Translations under genes and position numbers: made by a program
Notes under the pieces: model-generated
The model's input: the letters and a program-made list of their open reading frames with translations, nothing else
The model's database searches: none
Told to the model about the DNA's origin: nothing
From: Lineus longissimus
Taxonomy: Eukaryota > Nemertea > Pilidiophora > Heteronemertea > Lineidae
Length of the DNA stretch: 64,000 nucleotides
Reading direction: 5' to 3'
Assembly (NCBI RefSeq): GCF_910592395.1
Contig: NC_088309.1
Location: 25,422,599-25,486,598, forward strand
In this document: piece by piece, positions 23,301-35,881 of the stretch
How positions within the stretch are numbered: the first letter of the stretch is position 1
How the letters are laid out: the number at the start of each line of letters is the position of its first letter

Positions 23301-25496
23301 TTGAATCCCACAGGAAAGATAGGTTTCTGCGATACATAGGCAAGGGCAAGCTCATCACGGCAATACTTTGACTGGACAGAGTATTCAGTCACAAGGGAGA
23401 GAAACACCTGAAAACAGAGAACATCAAACATGTCAATTTCGATGCTCATTGATCTCAGTATATAATTCTTGAAAGGAGCAGGATCTATCAAATAACGAAG
23501 GGACATGCCGAAGTCTCACACTAAGGTGCAATGGTGGGGTTTGAACCAGGAACCTCTTGATGAATAGATGACCACAAGCCAAGAGTCCTTTTTCAATGGA
23601 TTTTGCCTCACCTTTGCATCAATAATTGCCTGTCCAATCTTGCTGAGGAAGTCCACACCTGCCTTCAGCCCAACCATGTCCACCCAGACACTAATGCCAT
23701 TTTCTTCTAAGGCATCTGAAAGATAAGTATGATGCTTGTAGAAAGTCTTGAGGAGTGTACATGTATATGGCTGTTCAGTACATACATGTAGGTTGCACAC
23801 TGGCGAACACATTAGTTCTGGAAATGACTTTTCAGTTTGTTTTTTTTACTTTCTTTGGAAGACCATGATAACATAATATGTACAACATAACTGCAGTATG
23901 GACACAGTCACTGGAGCCAGCAAAAACTTTCTTAACACACCTGGATTGAATATACATATTGTATACACAGGAGCGTGAAGTTTAAGTCAAATAGATGCTT
24001 GCGAGCACAAAGTCGTAAAAGCATTTACTTGACTTGAACTTCACGCTCCTGTGATTGTATAAACAGAAGTATAAAATAACCACATTCCATAGCCCAAGGG
24101 GAAAATACAGTTAACATTTTCAACAGAGAAAATATTGATTGGTAACCTTTATTGTACATATGTAATGAATACACATTGATTTCTACACCTGAACAGAATA
24201 TCAATAGTGGGATAACTTTACATTCATTGTTGATTACAATAACCACTACTTGTACATTTTAAATAATTCAAAAATGAATGCTGAGGGAACTCTTCAAGCC
24301 ACACCCATCACTAGTATGATGTGCATGTAACAGTTAGGGGGATGGGGGATGATAGATTGTTGCATCTATCATGTCCATCAGCCACACCATTTCAGGAGCT
24401 TTTTAAATCAAAAAATGTTCCACACAGAGTATCCTTTCCATCCTATATCCTTCAGTCCTTTTCTGGAGATGTTATCGCAAGGGGGAGAGTTTATTAAATG
24501 GCAATACAAATGTTTTTAATTTAATTTAATATATTATAGTGAATGTCAGCCAGTACAATCTGATTGATATCATTATTTTATATCTGCTGTAAGCTTTCAT
24601 GAAATAAGGTCTAAGGATGACATCATGCCATCTTACTTTCTCCTCAGCGCAGATGAATTCTAAGAATGTCACAAGACTTATTCAATGAATCACAGCACTT
24701 GAGATGTCCGTAAATGCTATAGAGGCCAAAGGACTACATAACATAAACTGTATGGAGCAATACTCAATACAATCTCTTTCATGTCTTTCAAATGATACGA
24801 CACTCAATGGGTGATCTGTCATGTACATTGTAGATCAACATTACAGTCTAACAATGGGTAGACGGGCGAATCGCCTATATATATTTTTGACATGATGATA
24901 TAGATCCCACTTGACCTACTTGAATAAAACTTTCACTCATAAAAACAAATTTATGAACTGCAAATAAAACAATAATTTTGGATTGTCTTTCCTTGATTTC
25001 AATAATAATGATGATATGGTACAATAGTCTTGGGCCTACACACAGCACTAGTGCCAGTGGAACTAAAGAAGAAAAACATTATGTAATATATTGCTCATTT
25101 TTCAAATACAAGTCTTAGCTTACAACTTGTACACTTGTTCACAAGGAACAAGTAAGTAGTTACCAGAAGTATTTCAAAACTGAAAATTTCCATACAAGTA
25201 AGTCTATGTTTTGTGAGCTTAATACTGAAAAGTTTTATGTCACCCCCCCCCCCCGGCCATTCCCAATCTTCACTACATGTACAATACTACGTACCTCTAA
25301 TTTTCTCCATCATTTTCTTATCACTGTGACTGTAACTAATCATGATATCCTGTGGTCCAATCTCCTGCTGGCTCTTGCTCGCTGCCATGGTCATGGTCGG
25401 CTTGACAGCCGGTTCCCTGTCAGGTGGTGGTTTTACCTTGATCTCAGATGGAGCTGATGGAGAACTAGCCCGGCTACTGGAAGCACCTGATCCCAT
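17320..25496 (-). CDS. TIR-HEAT protein A (N-myristoylation motif, TIR domain, HEAT repeats)
   Basis: Ten coding exons join in phase to 469 residues: 25496-25295, 23715-23612, 23407-23262, 22983-22844, 22519-22487, 22180-22057, 21716-21577, 21118-20984, 20745-20496, 17455-17320. The N terminus MGSGASSSRASS fits the N-myristoyltransferase pattern (Gly2, Ser6). The TIR domain (about 50-190) starts QDIMISYSHSDKK, has ALEENGISVWVDMVGLKAG, and ends YCRDELALAYVSQKPIFPVG; the Glu of CRDEL aligns with the catalytic Glu of SARM1-type TIRs. A charged linker follows (about 190-215), then a helical region and PBS-lyase-type HEAT repeats (about 330-460, e.g. DRLVRETGCLALGRLKATKA). No known gene name is recognised. 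The 3-kb last intron holds a TICAM-like gene on the other strand. Paralogue B is head-to-head. Confidence 0.88.
17836..18209. repeat. Perfect tandem duplication, 2 x 187 bp
   Basis: The unit starting TTGGCAATCAACTGAAAGTA at 17836 recurs at 18023 with no difference that I could find over 187 bp. It lies 0.2-0.5 kb upstream of the TICAM-like start codon, inside the last intron of TIR-HEAT A. It is very recent or an assembly artefact. Confidence 0.9.
18385..20024 (+). CDS. TICAM/TRIF-like TIR adaptor nested in a TIR-HEAT intron
   Basis: Two coding exons, 18385-18436 and 18793-20024, give 427 residues. The start is the ATG of MDSNGTTRISK (AACATGG context). An acidic Ser-rich N terminus precedes a TIR domain at about 102-240: FDALLVYHENDQEKA, STFLMMLLTENF, and VPFALQGIRGI, which closely mirrors the PFALQ segment of TICAM2/TRAM. 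LLTENF plus FALQ is TICAM-type rather than MyD88-type. The region usually holding the BB-loop proline reads RKGGKNE. A charged helix, probably coiled coil (about 245-290), is followed by a Pro/Gln/Asn/Met-rich tail. The tail ends with VINFGNNSQTM (403-413), a possible RHIM-like core, and an acidic stop. In vertebrates TICAM1/2 couple Toll-like receptors to interferon and NF-kB signalling. Orthology to TICAM1 or TICAM2 singly is not settled. Confidence 0.85.
20463..20468 (+). terminator. Poly(A) signal of the TICAM-like gene
   Basis: AATAAA about 440 nt after the stop. It lies only about 28 bp before the splice-donor end (20496) of the penultimate TIR-HEAT A exon on the other strand, so the two transcripts may overlap antisense. 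Confidence 0.6.
23967..24052. repeat. Near-perfect 34-bp hairpin (86 nt), pre-miRNA-sized
   Basis: The arm 23967-24000 (starting ACAGGAGCGTGAAGTT) pairs with 24019-24052 (ending AACTTCACGCTCCTGT). As RNA the stem has two G-U wobbles and one mismatch over 34 bp, with an 18-nt loop. It lies in intron 1 of TIR-HEAT A. It could be a microRNA-like hairpin or a very small palindromic MITE. Confidence 0.75.
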
Positions 25497-25497
25497 A

Positions 25498-25503
25498 TCA
25501 CAT
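25498..25503 (-). promoter_or_regulatory. Start-stop minimal uORF just before the TIR-HEAT A start codon
   Basis: On the minus strand the leader reads GTACCAACAGATGTGATATGGG. An ATG directly followed by TGA (25503-25498) ends one nucleotide before the main ATG (25496). A likely acceptor (TATTCTCAG) just above 25513 puts this in the mature leader. Such elements can restrain translation. Confidence 0.5.
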
Positions 25504-25513
25504 CTGTTGGTAC

Positions 25514-26811
25514 CTGAGAATATCCAGAAAAAAACCTGATGTTCACACTAAGTCAGCAATATATTTTACGGTATTTTTTTACTATTGTGACCTCCTGAAG
25601 GATTGAGACTGAGAGTGAGAATGTATTGAATAGGCATATCTGAATATTAAACAGATGATGTTAATGTGCTACAAATCTAATTAACTGGACAGGATAAACC
25701 AGCATTGTCTCATCACTGATGAAAAACACTGTTTCGGGTTTGTTTGATTTTTAGAAAACAGTTTTAACACATTCAAAACTTCACTCTGCTCACCCCAAAT
25801 GTTGATTCTACTAGCTACTGCATGTGCAAGATAGGCACATAAGAGTGTTTCTGATAATCGTTGAGGGGAGACGGAGAGGGGGGCTATCAGTCAGCAAACA
25901 GGGGAGGGGGGAGGGGCCATTGATTCAGTGGCCTGTGATTCAAACAATCAAATGATTATGATAATGACAAATCGATGTCTCCATGAAGATGATCATGAAT
26001 GACATGATGATGATGAATATGATGATGATAAAGTCTTGTCTCTTGAAGAATACAAGTAGGCCTAGGCCTATAGTCCTAAAAGATCCGATGGAAAAACAAC
26101 ACTAACTTATTTTTGCTGATAGTGGTATTACTAGTATCTCATTCACGGTGATCATCTACATCTTGACTGACTCCAAGTATTGAATAAAAACCACTTCAGA
26201 AGAAACCAAGGAAAAATAATTTGATGAATGAAAAATTTCCGACACTCGGCGGCCATGTGTAAACAACATTCCAGGACACCGTTGTAACGGCTCCGTTGAT
26301 TGGTTAAAAAATTAAAGGTTTATCTTGCTATGGGGCGCAAACAATGAAAATATAAACCAATTCGACCCCGAGTGACTCTTACCAGACGACTAGGGGTTTT
26401 ACTTGATGCGATTTGTAAAAATTCCTTGATGGTCAAGATGTAGCTACACAGACCATTTGAAAAACTTCTATACGTGATCAGTGGTAGAACTTCTTGCGAC
26501 GTTTTAGGACTTGTGTAGTACCAGGTCCACCATGCCCACTGCCACGGGAGTGTAATGCTCAATTTGTCCAACACTGACCGCATTGGCGCTCTATGCGGAA
26601 GTAAAACCATTTACATCATTGGTCAGGATTTCATGTTTATGGCATGACATAAGTCGCCTCTACGTCATCCGATCATGTCCCTTTGATGTACATAAAATCA
26701 TTATTTGACTCATGAACTTCTGGAGCATGTAAAAAAGGTAAAGCAACTGAAGTGAATACAGTTGCAGCTAGGCAAAATGGTGGTGATTTCTGCAGTCGTT
26801 GTAAAAGTGGT
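25514..26811. promoter_or_regulatory. Shared upstream region of the divergent TIR-HEAT genes
   Basis: About 1.3 kb between the coding starts of paralogues A and B. A 96-codon minus-strand frame at 26610-26320 ending near a consensus donor (CTG|GTAAGA) may be a 5' non-coding exon of gene A, but it is not recognisable as protein. A run of 12 C (25243-25254) lies nearby, in intron 1 of gene A, just downstream of its first coding exon. Confidence 0.4.
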
Positions 26812-29800
26812 ATGGGCTGTTCTTCTTCGGTTGTTGTGAGGCAGATAAGACGTACTCGACCACAGCCTGACGGTCGCAACATAACCATCAATAGTAAGAA
26901 TGACGCTATCTTTGTTGTCAATGGTCACTGATGATGCTGAGCAGTTGCACTGGTGCCAGTGGGCAGTGCCGTGTCGACAAAGTCGCAATAGTTACTGAAT
27001 GATTGAATGACGATGGCCGAATGACTGATCAATGCAATATTAGCATGGTGGGTGTCTTTGCTCTTTTGCTGATTAACTGATCTATTGATAAGGCTGAGTT
27101 GATTTCCTGGTTTACTTGTAATCGACACTCCATGGGTGTTACAATTAGGCCTATTATTAATCATATCATGGCTCATGTTTTATGATAGTTTACGTTCATA
27201 CCAATTGAGTAGCAAGCACCATTGAAATCAACAACTACATGTAACCTGTAGAGGGGATGCTACTAACAAACAACAGCTACCTTCAAGATTGTCACAACCA
27301 ACTCGGACGTCATAAGACTCATATCAAAACTTTGTATACAAGACGAAGTCTGGACAATGAAGCCATATAATCGTAATAACACCTCTGACCTTCACCCATT
27401 CTCCTTCCAGTTATTGAGGCTTCAAGTGTCACTGAAAAGAGCGATCTTAACCTCAACCATAACGGTTTATCCAACAACCGTTCCAAACACACAGACTTGG
27501 CTGTGATAACTGTGACTTCAATTCCGTCCACATCTAACCCAGCAGAGCATAGTTCCTTGGATGACTTGGGCAAGATGTCGATTTCAGGCAGTAACATTGA
27601 TGTCATGATCAGCTTTGATGAAGCAGATAAAGACAAGGCCAAGATCTTTGCTGGTGAGTGGGATAATTTGGTGCAAACCAAATGGATGGGCAATAAATTG
27701 CTTTGCTTCACTTATTTGCAGTTTCCTATGTCAGATCAGGGTGAAGATTTTGATACTGATAGGACCACGGAGGCCACCGGTAAACAGTTATTAGTCACAC
27801 CTGGTCAGCCAATGCTATGTTATGAACACATTAATAGATGATGCCAGATTTTAAAACTATCCCCTTCTCTTTCAGATAAATTGACCAAAGCTGGTCTCAA
27901 AGTATGGATTGGGATAGGGAAATCTGGGGGAGAGAAAGGCCTAGCCATTGTTCAGTGCAAGGTAAGCGATGTGGTATGAATTTCTTTTCAGTGGTTATGT
28001 TAAACCAATAAGATAAGGTCACTTCGCCTCATGGCTTTGCGACAAAATGTGTGCACTCCAATGAGCAATGCAAGTAGGCCACAAGACCCTTGGCCCTTGA
28101 AGATATGTAATTATGCTACCAGGGTTAATTGTAATTTTATCTGATAAGCAATGGAATAGAAGTATGAACTGCTAAATCTGAATGACAGTAGGCATGTATG
28201 TCCAGGGACTTAAAATCAACCAGTTGGTTGCCAGAGACTGGGATGACTATTTCCATCACAGAATTTGATTTCATGTAAGGAGGAATTCAAAGGAAGCATT
28301 GAAATGTAGTTTTGCAAATATATGATAGAATCTGCTTTCTACTCTTTTCAGGCTTTCATCCAAATCATGAGTGCACAAGGAGCAGCTTCTAAGGCACTCC
28401 AGGACGAACTGTCACTTGCTTACATCAGTAACACACCCATATTTCCAGTTGGCCTTGCAAACTTTTCAGCAATTTCTCCAAATTTAGACAGTGGCAGGTG
28501 TGTATATGATGAGATTGCATGCAGTATTTCACTTTTTAAAACAATTCCTGACCAAAATCCATATATGCCTAGGTTTCGATTGTAGATAAGATGCAAAAAA
28601 CCTTGGTGGTCAGTATTTGTGTGAAGATATGATTTCCTAACACGTCATGCCTATTCATGGGCAGCATGTGAAGGTGTCTGAAGCAATAATCTGATAAATG
28701 CTAAAACAAAATACTGAACCAAGGGGTTAAAATTTCATTTTCATTGACATCAAAGTTATATGTTCTTATCTGTGCTGCATGAATTGAACATATTATCAGT
28801 GTTGACATTCTATTTCCAGACGCTTGATTCTTGCCAAAATCAACTGGACATTTTTCACAAAAGACGAGCACTATGAGAGCAGATTTGCAAGTTTCTTGAA
28901 TAGTCTCAGGACAGAGATTGAGAGTGGCATCCCGGACCCTGATGCAGATGTCGAAGACGATGAAAGGTTCACATCTATGAATAGAACGAAAGGAATGGAA
29001 ATAGACTATGAAGAGGATCAAGACATGGTAGAGTTCATGGCCGAATTTTCAAAGAAGACTGGCGATGAAACTCAGGATTTCTGGACTCGTCATTTCAATG
29101 AGGAAAGCCAGGTGCCCTGGTTACAATTCCGTGATGCATTCACCGACGATTATAAAGTGGAGATTGTCCGCGTGTTTGGAATGGACAAAGAAAAATGGCT
29201 CTGTGGATTGATTTATAGAGACATTTTTGAGCTTGCGAAAGATGTGAAAAAGTCCAGTTACTTGCAGTTTTGTATTAACAAGACCGATGACCCACACTAT
29301 TTCTTCTCCCGAGTTCAGGACTACGCCACAGCTATTGTGGCTATGAAAGAAGTGTTTGACATGGATAGCACTGTCCGATTGACAGCTGTACAGAATTTAG
29401 GTAAGTACTAGAGCGCCTTTTCCTGTGGATGTGGCCTTGCCAATAGCAAAGTACAAGCAATATTCTTCAAGGACTTTGAATCAACATTGCAGTTGGCAGA
29501 AAATCAAACAAAATTTCCATATTTGCTTTCCTGCTATGGATGCGCAGGAATAACTATTATGTTGGTTACTGATATCATTGACATTACCGTATTTGTTAAT
29601 TCTTACAGGAAAATTCCGAACTCCCTCAGTTATCACCACGTTGATGGAATTGTTAGAAGATGCAGAGCCAAATATGAGAGCAGTGGCAGCATTAGCTTTA
29701 GGAAGATCAGGTATGACATAACCGTTGAGCATTTACGTTTTACACAGAATTTATTTACTGGAATATTCATCTATCAGTATTCATTTTGAAATTCTGGTCA

Positions 29801-30668
29801 AGATTTTGCTTGCTTACTTACTGAGTCCCTTTTTGTTGTTTAGTCAGCATTGTAATGTGTGTGAGTACGAGATCATGTTCATTAGAATGACAGATTTTGA
29901 TTGGGAATGATTGGCTTTCTGACTGCCACGCACTCTTGTATGAGGTCCAATTTCAGCAGGGCTTTGTGGGAGGCTTGCTTTAGGAGGATGTGCCCACCTG
30001 TCATGTAGATGGTATCATAACCCAATGTCCTTCAATTTTAGGGAAGAAAACAAAGAAAGTTGTTGATCATCTTCTCAAGTCGCTGGAAGATGAGGACAGG
30101 TTGGTTAGAGAAAGTGTGTGTCTCTCCTTGGGGAGTCTCAAAGCTGAAAGAGCTGTGCAACCTGTACTCGATAGGTGGTAAGTTGCTGGTTGCTCTGGTA
30201 TTGTCTCCATTGGACCTAATCTGATCGAGAAGTAATGTGTTTTGGCTATAACCCATCTGAATTGAAAAAATAGGATAGCATCACCGAGTCGTGTGATAAA
30301 TGCTATGCCGACACAAATGTAGGTGGCCTACAGTGTTTAAAAACTGGCCATTTCAGGTGTTTCCAACTGATTAATTTTAGTCCTATAAAACCAAATGCTC
30401 ACTTCACCATCAGTGAGAAAATGAAAACATGGCAAGGAAAAACAGTGCTTTTAATCGGATTGTTTTGTTGCACCAAAACAATGGTTTATGTCCAACAATA
30501 TAAGTTGCTTTGTTTTCCCATTTCAGGCGTAATGATCCAATATCAACAGTTCGAGAGGCGGCTAGGATTGCAATCACAAAGATCGGAGGAGATGAGGCAG
30601 CTGGTGCCATCAAAGTAACACAGGTCCTATCAGAAGAAATGGCAAACTTGAGAAAAAAGAGAACCTGA
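26812..30668 (+). CDS. TIR-HEAT protein B (paralogue of A)
   Basis: Eight exons join in phase to 505 residues: 26812-26893, 27411-27653, 27876-27961, 28352-28497, 28820-29400, 29609-29710, 30042-30177, 30527-30668. The first exon is inferred: MGCSSSVVVRQIRR ends in a GTAAGA donor whose phase fits the acceptor at 27410. MGCSSS is a dual myristoyl/palmitoyl-type start. The TIR domain (about 85-240) has SNIDVMISFDEADKD, AGLKVWIG, and LQDELSLAYISNTPIFPVG, with Glu kept at the SARM1 catalytic position. A long acidic, helical middle region follows. HEAT repeats fill about 365-500: STVRLTAVQNLG, DRLVRESVCLSLGSLKAERA, STVREAARIAITKIGGDEA. The C terminus is basic (NLRKKRT). Exon 28820-29400 equals five exons of gene A. 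Function is inferred to be TIR signalling or NAD cleavage at membranes. Confidence 0.87.
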
Positions 30669-30903
30669 AATGGACAGTAGCTTCAATGTTTTGGTTGACA
30701 TTCTAATACTGGCCTCCTCAATTTGCAAATGAGAAAAAATCTTGATAAAGTCTAGGATTGCTATTGGCGTTTTTTCCGTGGTACAATGTACAGTCATCAA
30801 GCATAGCCTGATACTCAATATGACTGTACTCATGGGACATACGTTAAGACTGAGTTAAAAATATTGCTTGTTGTATACAAATTTGTAATAATTACACCCT
30901 TGG

Positions 30904-30909
30904 AATAAA
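30904..30909 (+). terminator. Poly(A) signal of TIR-HEAT B
   Basis: AATAAA about 235 nt after the stop codon of gene B. Confidence 0.6.
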
Positions 30910-32040
30910 ATTTATTATACAGTCATGTGCATGTAATCTTACAATGTACATGTACACGTGCTCCACATCTGCGAAGAATCTTTATTTCCTTACCTAAGTA
31001 TTGCCTACTTTCCGCACAGGCTGTTTTGTGATATTGATAGGCCCAGTGTACATAATGTAGTTGTCAGATAGGTGCAGACATGATCAAATCGTATTGGAAA
31101 GTTTATTGTGCTAGTATGAAATATTTATCATGGCATAAATTTAGTGGATTTTTGCTTGTACTATATAACTATGTATTTTATTTAACACTTGGTCTACACT
31201 TTTAATTTGATCACATTATCTTTACACAAATAGTAGTATTAACTACATGTAAAGTGCCTGGTATTAGAAATATATTGAAACTCATCTGTTTCATGACATT
31301 GTATAAAGTTGTTTTGCAGAGACCTTGCATGGATGTCAAGTGGTATCAGGAAGGTCTTTTACGTAGTATTGGTACTGGGGCTTAGTTTATCTGAAGGCTA
31401 GCTGAAGTGTCCATATCAAGCAAGGCTTCTACTTGACTAGACAACCAGAGGCTCAGGAGCCATGCAGACAACACAGCTGTTTGATTGATGAGGTCTCCAC
31501 AGGTTGTTCTGATGTATCCTTCCACTTGCGTAGCTAGATAAATATTTTTCACGCTAATGGATACTTCAACAATATGACTGTACGAATCTTCTCTTATTGA
31601 GAATAAAATGTTTCTCTTAATTCCCGGGTTTGTTTTTCTCCATTTGTATCAAAGCTTGCCATGGTGTTCATGAGGAATCGTTTGATGAAGCTGCTGTCTT
31701 GCCACATTTGTCACAACCTTTTATCATGGAAGTAATGCAAACCTGTAACCATGGTTCTCTCTCCGAGATATACTCCATTCAAAGAGGGAAGAACTAAAAG
31801 AAGGCAATTCAAGCAGTTGATTTGACCAAAAATTCAGCAAACTATCGCAACCACAAGACGGCAATGCTAACTGACAACCATAGTTTGTCTTTCCCAGGGA
31901 AATCCTCAGTTTGAAAAGCGAAAAAAAGATGTGCATTATGGTCTCAACAGCATGGAGATTGAGAAGAGTAAATGTCATTTGAAAGAAAAAGTGACCAGAT
32001 CTTCAAATAAAACGGAAACTACATATTAATAAATAAACAG
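30910..32040. other. Intergenic, no gene seen
   Basis: About 1.1 kb between the convergent 3' ends of TIR-HEAT B and the C18orf32-like gene. No splice-supported coding frame or clear repeat was found. Confidence 0.5.
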
Positions 32041-32046
32041 TTTATT
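32041..32046 (-). terminator. Candidate poly(A) signal of the C18orf32-like gene
   Basis: TTTATT on plus (AATAAA on minus), about 0.7 kb past the minus-strand stop at 32740. Confidence 0.4.
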
Positions 32047-32739
32047 GTACTTTACATCTGAGTGGAATATTTACAATTATATAGTTGTATGGTTCCTTTG
32101 TCAGGTACATCATACTTGAGAAATAACCTGAATTCAAGCTCTGTCTCGCCCCTCCCCAATTCACCTCACAAACACTGTGGCATCAAAGATTTTTTAAAAC
32201 GAGAACATAATTCCACTTACATGGAAAAGTAGGATGAAGGTGTTATCCTTCTTATACCAAATACATGAAACTGTGTCTAATTTGGGTGCAAAATCACACC
32301 AATATTAATACATGATTAGAGACTATGTCATGTTTGTGAAATATGACTGATTACCTCATTCCAACATGAAAATAGGATCATAGTATCAACAGAGCGACAT
32401 ATAACACAAATGAAGGCTAGAGAATAATGCTAATGACATAAATGATCCATACTCTGAAGCGGTACATCGTGTCACATAGCATTCCTGCTGTGAAAAGTGA
32501 TCTGTGACTATTAGGATGTTTTTTGTCATTGACGACCATTGGCATTAACTGATGAGTTAGTGTCACTAACTAGATGTATCAAAGCTCCTCAATCATCCAT
32601 CCTCAAGCTTGATTCAAAATTATGAACCAATGAGAGTGCATTGGTTGCATCACACTTCCATTTCCTAATAGAATGTACTTTCTGGCTCCCATGTCTGATG
32701 TCTCCCAGTTCAATCAAGACTAAAAATCCTCCAATTTGT

Positions 32740-35881
<3,142 letters not shown>

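Noticed and set aside
23520-23600. tRNA-like A and B boxes (GGTTCAAACCC) on the minus strand in a TIR-HEAT A intron
   Set aside because: No cloverleaf could be formed; at most an old tRNA-derived SINE fragment.
25243-25254. C homopolymers here and at 41614-41624 and 52380-52392
   Set aside because: Simple low-complexity runs prone to sequencing error; no function can be argued.
26320-26610. 96-codon minus-strand frame with Trp-rich middle, ending near a GTAAGA donor
   Set aside because: No family is recognisable. If spliced to the TIR-HEAT A start exon it would be out of frame, so it is at best a 5' non-coding exon.
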